Source of the DNA: Climacteris rufus
Lineage: Eukaryota; Chordata; Aves; Passeriformes; Climacteridae
Assembly (NCBI GenBank): GCA_013398175.1
Contig: VZRZ01005362.1
Coordinates: 186,001 to 250,000 of the forward strand
DNA length: 64,000 nt
Direction of reading: 5' to 3'
Made by a program: the position numbers and the translations under genes. This document shows, piece after piece, positions 1-11,298 of this stretch; the first letter of the stretch is position 1, and each line of letters opens with the position of its first letter. The notes under the pieces were generated by a model, which was given only the letters and a program-made list of their open reading frames with translations, did no database searches and was not told the DNA's origin.

Positions 1-2545
1 TGCTCATTTATCTCATATACAGAATAATGAGGTGGGTCTGTTCATCTCACCTGTAGCTTTGCAAACAGGAGGCAGGGTCAGGGACATGACCAACACCCTG
101 TGGATGTGTATGGACTGGAGGACAGTGTCTGCTATACCAACCTGTGGCTAGCTGGAAATAAAGAGTGTTTGACAGACAAACACAAGCTTCCCATACCTTT
201 TAATTGGGGTCTGTGCTATACTGGGACAATTTCTTCTGTTCTGTCCTAGAGATAATAAGTCACACAGAGGCAATAATTTGACTCTTTTGTGCTACAGTTC
301 TGCATTGTGGGACAGAGATGGTTAACTCAGAACATGGGGTGAGAAAGAATGTCTCACTGCAAAAGTCTTAGACCTGCTCATCACAACCATTTGTTTAGAT
401 ACCTCTGTCCTTCACTATCTCAGTGATGCAAAGTTTGGATCCAGACTAAGCTTCTCCTTGGTTGTCTGTAGTTCCAGGAACTTGATCCTCATTAGAACTT
501 GGTGTTGGTGTTAGGTGAGAGAGTCAGTGTTAAACAGCAGCCTGTTTAGTGAAATATTTCAAAGCTGATATCCAGCTCTTGATTGACAGTTGTGCTGTAT
601 ACTGTCTTTTTGGGTGTCCCATTAGAGCTGCAAGGCAAGGGTAGATAATTTCTCAGAACCAACAGTTGTGGTTCTGGCACTGATTTGTTTGGGAAGTGAT
701 TGCTTGGTTGTGGAAGTAGGTAAGCTCTGTCTGAGAGACATCCTTTGAATCTTACTCATGAGCAGCAAGCTGATCTCCAGATGTCCCCAAAAGGTTCCTG
801 CAGCTCTGTACCACATCTGGGCTCTGTCTGTCTGCCCACAACTGCTGTCAGCTCAGTATCACTGCCTTCTCACAATGAAGCCTGAAGCTGGGCAGGCTGC
901 ATTCAAGTAATGGGCTGCTGAAAAATTAATCCACTCTGACAAATTAACAAAAAGAAGCTTTGGACCCTTCCCAGATCTGTGCTTAAAACACCATTTGAAC
1001 TAAGTAATGTCAGCTCTCCGGCATTAATCATAAGCAGAAAAACATGGCATGGTCATCATTAAATATGCTGTTTTCCTGCGATTTCTCAAAAAATCTCTTC
1101 CAGCTTTTCCAAAGGCAGAGCCACAACTTAGTGGCATTTCCCTGTGTGTAGTAAGCAATTTATAATGCTCATCTTGGGCTTTGAGGGAAAAAAAATCTTT
1201 TAAAGACAGAAGCATGAAAGCAGAAGTAAGGGGTTGTGGGCACTACTTGAAGTGATCAGTGCTTTTGTTTAGGCTGAAAGAAGTGAAGTGCTCTGAATAA
1301 TAACCTTGAAATTGAGGTGGTGCAGGGAAAGTACTTTGCCAGAGAATTACTCTCACTCTATAACTATTCAGTCATATTGAGTTTTGGCTTGGAGCAGTGT
1401 GTTGGAAAGCTTTTCATTGTTTTTCCCACTCCCCTCTTGTAAAGATGTGGCCATAATGTGTTTTAAGCATTGCAATGCCCAACTTAGCTAACATACAATC
1501 TAGGGGAATTCACAGCCCTGTGTAGATGTCTAGGCCTCTAATAAAGTATCCATCTGCAGCATCTCCTCCTCTTCTTTTACGTGCTGTTGGACCCCATGTT
1601 GAAAACAATATTTAAACATATCTTTGAGGACTGTCTGGTTGCCTGACTTATGTTTGGCACTATCTTCCAAAGACTCAGAGTCAGGAGAAGTTGGTTGCTC
1701 TGGTCCTTTCCTTGTGGCATCCTCTGTTCATGCGCTGTGGTAAGGACAGAGGTAGTGGCATGTGCATGTTTTGGGAGAACAATAGGCACTATGGTTTTTG
1801 GATTTGTCTTACAAGTGTAGCAGAACCTCTGAAAGGTGGTTCAGCTCATTCTGCAGTAGGTATCTAAGGCAGAACACAGTAATTATTCTCTGAAGACTTT
1901 TCTGGGCACCATCATGGAAGCTTCAAGGTCTGGTTTGTCCCTGATCCAAGTACTGGAAGGCCAAGTAATATCTCAGAGCTTTTGCTTAGGCCCAGTGAGA
2001 GAAACCTGAGACTCTGGAGAACTTTGGATGGAGGTGGTTCAGGGAGAGCCCCAGGGCATCCTGAGGACTGAGCAGAGTTAAATGTTCAGGGTAGGAACCT
2101 ACTTCTCCCTGCATCTCTTGCCCCCTTTACATCACATTTTGTAGCGTGTTACCCCAGAGGATACTGAATCCAATGCCTCTGGCAAATGTTGCATTTGCAT
2201 TAATATTTTAGCAAATGAGAGGAAGAAAAACTTTTTGTAGATGTTGCATTGAATCACCAGGCTGGTGTGGCAACATGGAGTTTCTACTTAAGTGACATGA
2301 TTAATTCTGACTAAATGAAGCTACATTTCTAATTAGATTTGAGTTTCTCCGTAACTTGTACTGCCTGGGCCTTTGGAGCAAGACTTTGCCATTTAGTGCT
2401 AAGGGCTGCTTAATGCTGCCAGAAAGGCACAGACTATGTTATCTTCACAACACTTTGTTTTGGTTCATCTTTTATGATTTTGATTTTAAAAGAAGATTTT
2501 TTTAAAAAATTAAAAACATAGAATAAAAGATACCAAAAATGGCAG
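1..2545. other. Unique non-coding stretch, no gene seen
   Basis: I see no repeat family, RNA gene or credible coding exon here. The open frames are short and have stop-bounded, low-complexity translations. Two sub-stretches (about 985-1220 and 2180-2345) are AT-rich with homeodomain-type cores such as ATTAAT and CTAATTAG and could be weakly constrained non-coding DNA; this is only an impression from motif content. Confidence 0.6.
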
Positions 2546-2637
2546 TAAAACAAAAAAAAAAAAAACAAAAAAAAANNNNNNNNNNNNNNNNNNNNNNNNN
2601 NNNNNNNNNNNNNNNNNNNNNNNNNNNAAAAAAAAAG
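2546..2637. repeat. A-rich low-complexity tract around an assembly gap
   Basis: A-rich simple sequence (runs of A broken by single C residues) lies on both sides of the run of N. The A runs resume immediately after the gap, so the missing bases probably belong to the same low-complexity tract. Frames that appear open across this tract on the minus strand are artefacts of poly-A and N. Confidence 0.9.
2576..2627. other. Assembly gap (52 N)
   Basis: A run of 52 unknown bases. The length is not a round placeholder, which suggests an estimated gap size. Its location inside poly-A fits a read-through failure in a homopolymer rather than a missing unique segment. Confidence 0.97.
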
Positions 2638-2926
2638 ATTTAAGGCAAAACTGTCTGGATGAGAAAGCACAGCTTGCATGTCTGCTGAGAAGCAGTTTAA
2701 GGTTGGACATCTGCCTTGTAATAGGTTGCGTCTGGACACAAAATGCCAGTGTTCACCAGTAAGCCTCAACAAATGCAAAGAGCCTAAGAATAAATTTTTT
2801 AAAGTCTTGTATAAATCATGCATTTTATTTCCAGGTGCTTTTAGTCCCACATACAGATCTTCCTCCTCCTTTGGGACAGAAACAAAACAAGACAAAACAA
2901 AACCCCAGAACATTCCTGTGGAGATT

Positions 2927-2945
2927 AAAAAAAAAAAAAAAAAAA
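2927..2945. repeat. 19-bp poly-A run
   Basis: An uninterrupted run of A follows a stretch of AAAAC-type simple sequence (about 2878-2905). I looked for a retroposed copy upstream that could own this tail and recognised none. Confidence 0.9.
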
Positions 2946-3039
2946 TCATAGAACTTAAAAAATAAAATTTATGGGAAAATCTGATTATTTCTGATGAGCT
3001 CTGGCACTGGAATTTCATAGTTCATTTTATCTAATGGAC

Positions 3040-4165
3040 AGAGTATATTTCACCTTTGCAGGATTCCTCAGCTCTCGGTGTTAACTTTTCCTGAGGTACC
3101 TGTGAACGAGTCGCCTTGTTCCTCACCCAGAGAAAACAGACATGCACTGCAACCGATGGAGTACGAGTTTTAAAGACAGACCTTTTCCTGTGTTCCTTGT
3201 GTTGTGAGGGAGGGGAATCTCCTTACCCTGGCTTCCCAAGGATACTGTTGTATCCTTAGTTTGCCCTCAGCAGCTCCATCTATAGCAGCAAATAAAATGG
3301 GTGAGGAGCTGCCTTTGGCTCTGCTGCCAATTTGTGCCATTTATGCTTATATTAATCCCCCAAATCCCCAAACCAGGATGGCTGCATCCAAATCACCCAC
3401 TGCTCCCTGTGCTAACCTGTGCCTATGCCCTGAGACTGGCCCAGGTCTGACCTGTGCCAAGGGGAATGCAAATTATTCAACAGTGTGGATGACTGAGTGG
3501 TCCTTTTGGGTCTCATGTCCTCGTTTCATTGAGTTCATTAGCACAGAGAATGAGTCTTGGCAGGTCCAGAGTGGCTCTGGGTGCTCAGATATAATTCAAG
3601 CACTAATTCCTATTACCAGGTAGTCTCTAAAGGGAGAGGTGGACCCAGACTCCCTTCCCTTTGAAGGATTTCATGTCAGTCTAAGGCAGCAGCTGTTTGG
3701 GTGACTCGCCATGGTCGGGATTCTTCAGTGACCTGGCAAATCGAGTGTGACTCGAATCATCTCTTTTACCACCAGACAATGAGGGGAGGAAACCGCAACC
3801 AGATGGGAATGAATGGGGAGAAATTCCCACGTCTTGATTCCTCCGGGCCCTTACAATGAAAGGAAGGATAGAGGTGATACGATGAGGAGCTGTCTGCAGA
3901 ATAAGCAGACATGGAGGAGAAGGGTAGGAAAACCCTCAGATGAGGTTTAGCTTAATCCCCAAAGGGTAAAGTTCCTACTGCTTGGGGCATTGGGAACACA
4001 TTTAGCTGTGAAAGTATTTAAATGAGTTAATCGTGGCTAAGCTCCTTGTTGAGGATTCATAATCTTTTCGCTAAAAAGCAGATCATGTTAATCCAAATCA
4101 ATTTCTCAAATCCACTTTTATTCAGATTATCAAACTTTAGGGCACATTAACTGTTCTCTAGCACA
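3040..4165. other. Unique stretch with retained CpGs, candidate conserved non-coding DNA
   Basis: Several clusters of CpG survive outside any CpG island: about 3076-3165 (CTCGGT, GAACGAGTCGCC, AACCGATGG, GTACGAG) and about 3707-3885 (GACTCGCC, GGTCGGG, AATCGAGTGTGACTCGAATC, ACCGCAACC, CTCCGGG, ATACGATG). Methylated CpG normally decays in neutral vertebrate DNA, so clustered survival hints at constraint or a regulatory element. No splice-flanked coding exon is evident; the 139-codon frame at 3204-3623 resembles nothing I know. Confidence 0.3.
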
Positions 4166-4839
4166 TATGTGCATGCTGCATGGCAGCTCTCCCCATGTTA
4201 AATCTCTTAAGCATCTGGATTGAGGGACAAAGCAGTGTTTGGATTAACTGGACATTTCTCTCTCTCCCCTTCCATGCTCTCTCTTTTTTGTGGTTGATTC
4301 TGTGTCCAGTTATGAGGATTGCCTGGCACCTGATCTTTTGGAGATGGTTATGGCAGGAGGGGGATGAATCACCTCCTCTTAATAGAGCTGTGAATTATAT
4401 AAATTCATAACTTGTTTCAAGCTTCATTTTTACAATAAGGACAAATTCTAGAAGGCCCATAATCCTGCTGAGCTGAGAACGGGCACTCAAACCCAGGCTA
4501 TTTGAGGTCTGATTCTGGATGGTTGTCTCCTGGAACAGACAGCATTTTCAAGAGCTTAACATAATGACCAAATATCTTGCATAGTTGGAGAAGCTATCAG
4601 ATTTGTAGTCTTTTCAGGCAAATTTCATATCGTTTGAAAGTAGTGACCTAGCTTCTTTTCACACTCAAGTCCTGTAGATGAGGGGAGAAGGAATAAAAAT
4701 TTCCTCACTACCTAATATGCTGTAAACAATTTATTTAAAAGCAAATGTCCAGACATGCTAAATAATGCAATGGGCTTTTCCAAAGCTCCTGTTTCTGGGG
4801 CCTGCATGAATAATACATACTAAAATAAAATGGACAAGA
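4166..4839. other. Unique non-coding stretch, nothing recognised
   Basis: No repeat family, tandem array or coding signal is seen; the sequence is AT-leaning and unremarkable. Confidence 0.6.
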
Positions 4840-4995
4840 ATTTCTAAGTTTGTTTAGAACTTAATTAAGTGATTGCTGATAAATTAACAAACATGGTTGT
4901 CAGCGCTGACAAATATTCAGAGACACCAAACACAATGAATCTGAAACATGCATGTCCTGAACTAAGCATCTGCAAAATATCTACATTAACATTAC
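4840..4995. other. AT-rich block with 16-bp perfect palindrome, candidate regulatory element
   Basis: TTGTCAGCGCTGACAA at 4897-4912 is a perfect inverted repeat with no spacer. It sits in AT-rich sequence that also contains the palindrome TTAATTAA (about 4860-4867) and AAATTAACAAAC. The core reads as back-to-back TCAGC/GCTGA, the half-site type bound by MAF-family bZIP factors, but in everted order. Assignment to any factor is inference. Confidence 0.3.
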
Positions 4996-6387
4996 TAGTA
5001 TGAACTTAGTCTGAAGAGACTTTCAAGAAGGGGCCACTATATCATTCACTTCGCATCCTCCATAACACAGAATGAGTTACACTGAACGAGATTCCTGTCT
5101 TGAGTCTTCAGGTCCTGTCTGAGCCAAAGTAAGGAGAGATGCAAAAGGAAAGATGAATACCTTTTGCAATGTCTTGGATGAGACTAGAGAGAGGAAAACT
5201 TGAGCAGTGGAGGGAGATGAAAGGTGAAGATCCAGATCAGCATCCAAAGGTCACTCACCATATGTTGGTTTAAGGTCTAAGGTGCAGCAATTGGCCTGCA
5301 AAACAGTGAGGAAAGTATTTCCATCTGTGGCCATCAGTCACACTGCTCAGGCTACTGTCTCTTCCCATCTTTGACTTGCTGCTGTGGAGCCAATTCCTTT
5401 CCCATGAGCCATCAAATGGGACCAATAAATCTGAATTGTTTCTGGGATCAATTGACAACCACATGCTGGGAGAGGGAAATCCTCTTAATTTCCCTTTCAC
5501 TGAAGTCACATAGCCCAGACAACTGAAAGCTGAAATTAGGGATGGGACTACACCAGAGAGTTCAGTGTAGGATCTGAAAATAATCTCAAAAAAATCTCCA
5601 GGATCTTAAAAAAATGGGAGTGTTTGGAGGCAGACTGAGCCAGAGATGCAAGATATGAACATATCAGGAAAAATATTGTGAATATCTGTTTTGGAAAAAT
5701 GTTCATTGTCACTGCAAATTGCCAGACTGGACAAATCCTTTCCCAGGATGTCCCTGCAGACATATCTCAGAAATGCTCCATTAGCTTTTTCTTTTACTTG
5801 AGATTTCCCCTCCTCTGCTGTTCATCCCTGGAGGTTGTCATAGACAGTTGGGAATTGACGGGAACCTTTGTGTTGTAGATACCAGTCTGAGACCCCACAG
5901 TCAAACCACTAAACTAAATCATCAAGCACCAGACCTCTTCATCACTCATCTTGCTTCATTAGGCTTGAGGTTTAGTTGAAAACCACAAATGAAAAATGGA
6001 AAAGAAGGTAGAAAATAGACATTTTTGTAGAGGTAGAAATTAGGGAGATATGTTGATAGGTTTATTCTGACTCTTTTTTGGAATCTGATTTGACACAGTT
6101 TCCTTATCCTCACAGTGTGTAGGTGATCCAAATGAGATTCAGATGCTATTGATGCCAGACTGGCATCCTGACTAGCTTTTTCCCTGACTGGGCAAAGGGA
6201 GGCTCTGGCAGCTGTGGGGGTGTCTGGGACAACACTCCTGGGCCCTCAGTTTATCCTGCTACTGAACAGGACCCTGCAGTGGAAGACAATCTCCACCCAG
6301 TGACACCAGCAACCCAAATATCCAAGGCAGGCAGGAGAACTGGGGACTACTATTCCTAGCCTACAGACAGGAAGGAAGACCCACAAG
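4996..6387. other. Unique non-coding stretch, no gene seen
   Basis: No recognised repeat until the CR1 that starts near 6390. Short open frames on both strands have no recognisable domains. Confidence 0.6.
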
Positions 6388-6691
6388 ATGAAAGCCAACC
6401 ACATTCTGGGCTGCATCCAAAGCCTCCTGGGCAGCAGGTCAAGGGAGGGGATGCTGTCCCTCTGCTCTGCTCTGGTGAGACCCCACCTCCAGTGCTGCCT
6501 CCAGCTCTGGGGCCCCAGCACTGGAAGGGCCCCTCCTGTTGGAGAGAGTGAATTCAGAGGAGGCCACCGAGATGATCAGAGGGATGAATCACCTCTCCTA
6601 TGAGGAAGGGCTGAGAGAACTGGGATTGTTCATCCTGGAAAAGAGAAGGCTTCAGGGTGACCTAATTGCAGCCTTCCAGTACCTGAAGTAG
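6388..6691 (+). pseudogene. CR1 ORF2 (reverse transcriptase) C-terminal remnant, frameshifted
   Basis: The translation from 6388 shows the CR1 ORF2 tail: NHILGCI, then SRSREGMLSLCSALVRPHL, then LQLWGP. The frame is lost around 6530-6570. Similarity resumes in another frame from 6572 with HLSYEEGLRELGLF and LEKRRLQGDLIAAFQYLK, then a stop at 6689-6691. In intact CR1 this region lies C-terminal to the reverse transcriptase catalytic core. The catalytic motifs and the endonuclease domain are absent because of 5' truncation. It is a dead fragment, not a host gene. Confidence 0.85.
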
Positions 6692-6974
6692 CCTACAAGA
6701 AAGAGGGAGAGGGAGTATTTACAAGAGGCTGGAGTGACAGGACAAGAGGGAATGACTTCAAACTGAAAGAAAGCAGGTTTATATTAGATATTAGGAAAAA
6801 ATTCTTTACTGTGAGGGTGATGAGGCACTGGAACAGGCTGTCCAGAGAGTTGTGGATGCCCCATTCCTGAAGGTGTTCAAGGTCAGGTTGGATGGGGCTT
6901 TGAGTAACCTGGAGGGTTGGAATTAGATGATCTTTAAGGTCCCTTTCAATCTAAACCATTCTGTGATTCTATGA
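6388..6974 (+). repeat. CR1 LINE, 5'-truncated, sense orientation
   Basis: The copy runs from the end of CR1 ORF2 through the 3' UTR to the family's terminal signature: GATCTTTAAGGTCCC is followed by a degraded CCAACCC and CCATTCTGTGATTCTATGA. Intermediate landmarks are in order: the GACTTCAAACTGAAAGA block (about 6751), TTAGATATTAGGAAAAAATTC (about 6784) and the GGCACTGGAACAGGCTGTCC block (about 6823). There is no target-site duplication, as expected for CR1. The 5' truncation is typical of failed reverse transcription. At about 585 bp this is one of the longest copies in the window. Confidence 0.96.
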
Positions 6975-8075
6975 ATACATAGGACCCAAGTGAGTGGGAA
7001 CACTCAGAGAACTGGAGACCCACACTCCTGCTTGAAAATCCACACCTGATTTCACAGTGGTACCTGTGGAAATTCAGTGCCTGGGTGTTACAGAAAATCA
7101 CATGCTGAAATATGCCCTGACCTGACGTAACCTATGGAGCCCTGGCCCAGTGCCCCAATTACAGGGTCGCTCTCTGCTGTTAGGTTAAGTCCCACTTTTC
7201 TGTGTACACAAACCTGACACCACAGGCACTCGGACACAGTCATGCTGACACACAGGTGCAGATCAGACTAAACCTTTCACCCCTGCTTGGCTTCAGCCTC
7301 TTATAGCACTAAACCTCCCCATGGTCCCTGCCTGTAGACAGGTCCTCTTTTTTACCCCTGCAAGAAACTTCTATTAGTGTTTCGTCCTCTGGAGCTGCTG
7401 TCCTGCAGCACTGGTTCTGTTTCACTTCAAAAGCCAGCTAAGAAATATTTCTCTAGTCTCCTGTTTATGCCTACCACAATTTATTAAGCTATGGTTCAAA
7501 CATTTTGGATCACAGTTGGGCTGCAAGGCATTACACAAAATAGCTTTTTGCTCGCTGAGTGCACAAGATGTTTCTTTGCTTTCAGGATTCTTTGTGATGT
7601 TTGGTGTGTCTCTCCTTCAGTTTATACTGGTGGGCAAATATCCTGGTTCTTTTATTTTGATGTAGATTGTTTCCTGGACCAACCTCATACTGTAACTCTG
7701 TAATAGGAGAGTGGGTGGAAGCAAAGAAACTGATAAAATCTCCCTTTACTGCTGGTGAATTTCTGAGATGTTTTCTTCAGCTTTGGGTTTTTTATGTTGT
7801 GGTTAGGAATCCACATTTTGTGCCACACTGTTTGATATTGAAGAAGCCCTGACTGGGGGTTGGTTTGGTTAGAGACAGGAGGATGCCTGGAAGGCAAAGT
7901 GGAGGTTTCACTGAAGTTCATGGGTATGTCCCATGTGCAGGGATCGTTTGTTCACATGAACACACTGGAATGGCAGGGAGTTGACAACTATGTGTAAAAA
8001 TTATCTTCCTTATGGATTCAGATGACCCTTCTCTCAGAGATGGACAGCTTGCACTGGGACGGCTGCAGAGGATTC
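6975..8075. other. Unique non-coding stretch between two CR1 copies
   Basis: No gene, LTR or tandem repeat recognised. Small open frames overlap on both strands and are not protein-like. Confidence 0.6.
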
Positions 8076-8243
8076 CTTGGATATGAGGAAGAAATTCTTC
8101 CCTGTGAGGGTGGTGAGGCCCTGGCACAAGTTGCCCAGAGAAGCTGTGGGTGTGCCATCCCTGGTCTGGTGGAAAGCGTCCCTGCCTATGGCAGGGTGTT
8201 GATCTTTAAGGTCCCTTCCAACCCAAAGTTTTCTATGATTTGT
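8076..8243 (+). repeat. CR1 LINE 3' fragment, sense orientation
   Basis: Begins TTGGATATGAGGAAGAAATTCTT and keeps the TGAGGCCCTGGCACAAG block and the terminal GATCTTTAAGGTCCCTTCC...TTCTATGATT. The GTTCAAGGTCAGGTTGGATGG segment normally present between them is missing, so an internal stretch of roughly 40-60 bp has been deleted. The copy is 5'-truncated and only about 170 bp long. Confidence 0.93.
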
Positions 8244-10617
8244 CCCTCCCTGTGTTGAACCTGCTTTGCACAGACATCTTGGCCACTTATCTGGCAGTGC
8301 CTGAATATTTCTAGCATCACAAAATCCTGGCTTTTAGGGTAAACCAGCAGCAAATTCAGCTTGCTTTGTACACAAGGCTATGATGGCACAGAGGCATCTT
8401 GGCTGTGCAGGAGGACAGGGCAGACAGCATGGGGTGGCAGATTTGTCAGCTGGGCTCATTGTCTGGTCTTGGTCAACATGGCTTTGGCATGGGTTGCTCC
8501 TGCACACTTCAGGGTGGAAGCCAAAATACGTAGAGTTTCTTGAGGCTTCCCTCAAATGTAGATGCACCCCATGCTTTCAAACATCTCTCTTGGATGCAGG
8601 CAATGTGCATGCCCCAAATCTTGCTTTGCCCAGAGGGTCATGTCCCACTGTCCTTGCTGTGTGGAAGAAAGGAGAACAGTGGATAAAAGCTGTCCCCAGG
8701 CATGGTGGCCTTTCCACAGGCTGCTTTTTTGGAGCTGGTGAGGTTCACAGAGCTCTGCTGGGGGGAAGAGAGGAAGGGGATCCAAGTGAGGCTGCCATAT
8801 GGGGATGTGTAATGCTAAACATGTGCACTGATTCTTCCAGTTATTCACTGGAGAGCAGAAATGTCGTGCTCCTCGTGAGCTGGGGCAGGAGGGGCCCCAC
8901 GTCTGAGCTGGAAGCAGAGCCAGGGATCATAATGGGGTCCAGAAGATGAACTTCCGTGAATCAAAGGCACGCATGTTTATTTACAGTACTGCCAGCAGTG
9001 GGGAAGCCGCCCCAACAAGCTCATAAACATATTTACAGGGATTTCACAGCAAGGTTTGTAAGAAACAATAAAGCAATCACTCAGCACCTCTGCTTAGGAG
9101 CTCTTTGCAGCATGGAGTCTTACCCAGAACTGTGAGGCACTGGCTGAGTCACTCTATACAAGGCCTCCGACCCAGCCTGCTTCGCTGAGCTTTATTGCTT
9201 TTCTCTCCCAGAAGTTTTCCCGATTCCCTCTGCTCCTGTAAGGAGCTATCTGTTCTCTAACCCATCTGGGACAGGGATAACTCAACTGCCCTTCCTTCTC
9301 CAAGGGGTGGAAAAGCATCCACCTCCTACAGGTTCTGTTTTTGAGTTTCCACATTTCTGCAGATGTGTGGGCACCACGTCCAGTCTCCTGTAACCAGCTG
9401 CTCTCCAAACACCAGCACCTACCAAGGAAGCCTGAGAAAACCCCAGGTGTTCTCCCAAAGCCTGTATATCCATGGCCTTTGGTGCTTAAATAGGTGTTTT
9501 ACCAAACACTTTATACACAGCACTTTCCCTCACTCCTAGGTCCCCCAAAAGGAACCAGATTAGACTATTCTAGTCAAGTTTTCAAATTCAGAGGATGCTT
9601 TCTTTCTCCATTAATTATTTTTCTTGAGGAGGAGGTCATGCCAGAAGCAGAAAAACCCCAGGATTTGGCACCATGGTTACAAATATGGCCAGAAGGAGTG
9701 AATTAAAGCAATGCAGCAGCACAGAGGAAGGGGAGCAGAAGACCTAAGGGCCAGAACTTTTTTCCTCCTTTGTCTATCCTGAGCTGCTGGCCATCAAAGC
9801 ACACACTGTGTTGTCACCTCAGCTTGGCCAGCAGCCTCTGCTGCAGCATAGAGCCTGTGGAGCCTGTGTATGGGGCTCCTCCCTCTGCAGGGCACGTGCA
9901 TTGAAAGGGACATGGTATTTTTAGCAAAGAGCACAAAAGTATGTGGGAAGGGTCATGAGTTGGCCTGTGGAACAGCAGCTGTTTCTCAAGACATCACGTA
10001 GGAGGGCTGATGGTCTGGAGGAGGAATGCTGCCAGGCTCTGGCATGGATGGGAAAGGCCTGGTCTGTCCATGGTCTTCGAGGACAAGTGTTTAGAATAAA
10101 AGCACACTGAAGGGTTTTAGTGGTCCCAAGCAAAGGGCAAGGTGGGTGTATTGCAATTTGTATATCCTAAATTACTGAAACAATTCAGTGCCCTACTTTA
10201 TTTCATTTTCTTTCTACAGCATGACCTTCCTAGACCTTTAAAAATGGGCTGTGTGTGAAGAGGAAAAAAGGATTTTGGCTGAGCTTTTTATTCTAATTTC
10301 AAGTTGGGGAATTATTTGGGTTACTGAGTGAGTGGCTGGTTTTCCATGCTGGTTGATGCTGTTCATCTCTTTTTGGAGGAGAAAGAGCTGGTGGCAATGC
10401 TTGGACCCAAGGCTGAAAGCAGGGCAGAGAATGAGATGTTAAGTGCAGTGCAGAGGTTCCAGATGGTCCCTTAGATAAGTCCAGCCCTTTGTGGCTTTGT
10501 GGCTTTGTCTCCCTGGCTTTGTGAGTCATGGTCCTGCTGGGAATTTGGGTTCAAGCTCTGGGTAGTCTCCTCCAGCATCCATGGTTCTCTGCAGAGTCAG
10601 CTTATGCCATACTTGAA
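8244..10617. other. Unique, GC-richer non-coding stretch
   Basis: More GC-rich than its surroundings, which explains the long chance frames (for example a 189-codon frame at 8380-8949 and an antisense frame at 8552-8848). None has a recognisable motif or plausible splice context. The part around 9000-9480 carries an AATAAA at about 9068 and could be an old retroviral remnant, but I could not define termini. Confidence 0.5.
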
Positions 10618-10913
10618 CACAGAATCATATAATCATTAAAGCTGGAAGGGGCCTGCAAGGTCATTGAGTCCAACCATTAAACCAGCACTTCCAATTCCAC
10701 CACTAAACCGTGTCCATCAGTGCCTCATCCACATGTCTGTTAAATACTTGCATGTATGGTGACTCAGCCTGTTCCCTGGGCAGCCTGTTCCAAAGCCTGG
10801 CAACCCTTTCAGTGAAGAAATTTTTCACAATACCTGGTGCAACTTGAGGCCATTTCCCCTTGTCCTCTCCCTTGTTCTCCCTTGGGACAAGAGACTGACC
10901 TCCACCTGGCTCT
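10618..10913 (-). repeat. CR1 LINE, 5'-truncated, antisense orientation
   Basis: The plus strand starts with the complement of the CR1 3' end (ACAGAATCATATAATCATTAAAG) and continues through GACTCAGCCTGTTCCCTGGGC and CAACTTGAGGCCATTTCCCC into TTGGGACAAGAGACTGACC. The wording of this 3' end (AATCATTAAAGCTGGAAGGGGCC) differs from the TGGTTTGGGTTGGAAGGGACC type of the copies at 13.1, 16.95, 29.5 and 60.6 kb, so it is a different CR1 subfamily. Confidence 0.94.
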
Positions 10914-11230
10914 TGTGCTTCCTGTGTTTTAGTCATGTGCAAAACCTTTGGGGGCTTTTTTTGTGCTGCATTTTGTGGCTGTTGTTGTTTCTAGTTAATG
11001 GTTCTTAGCTGACAACCAACATCCATGGAGTCGTGTATGGCAGTGTGGGGAATGCAAAAAAACCCCACACTGTTTTGGAGGTCCTTTTCTAATTTGGCTT
11101 CAAGGTTTGAGAACATCTGTGGGTGTCTCTGTCTGTGATTCTCAGTTCCTAAGTGTCTAAGTAATATGAGCAAACTCATAGTAAACCATTAGTAAAATAC
11201 TGTTGGAGTCACCTCTCTTTTTCCCCATTG
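10914..11230. other. Short unique spacer
   Basis: Nothing recognisable; it separates two CR1 copies of opposite orientation. Confidence 0.6.
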
Positions 11231-11298
11231 CAGGGGAGGTTGGACTAGATAACCTTTCAAGGTCCCTTCCAACACAAACTGTTCTATGGTTCTATGGG
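11231..11298 (+). repeat. CR1 LINE, extreme 3' end only
   Basis: Just 68 bp, containing GGTTGGACTAGATAACC, then AAGGTCCCTTCCAACAC, then the terminal GTTCTATGGTTCTATGGG. This is a severely 5'-truncated insertion that retains the octamer-like 3' tail needed for CR1 priming. Confidence 0.92.

Noticed and set aside
2434..3018. 194-codon minus-strand frame
   Set aside because: It runs through poly-A (Phe/Lys runs) and the N gap; the frame is an artefact.
8380..8949. 189-codon plus-strand open frame
   Set aside because: It lies in GC-rich DNA where stops are rarer, overlaps antisense frames, is Trp/Cys-rich in a random-looking way, and shows no known motif or splice context.
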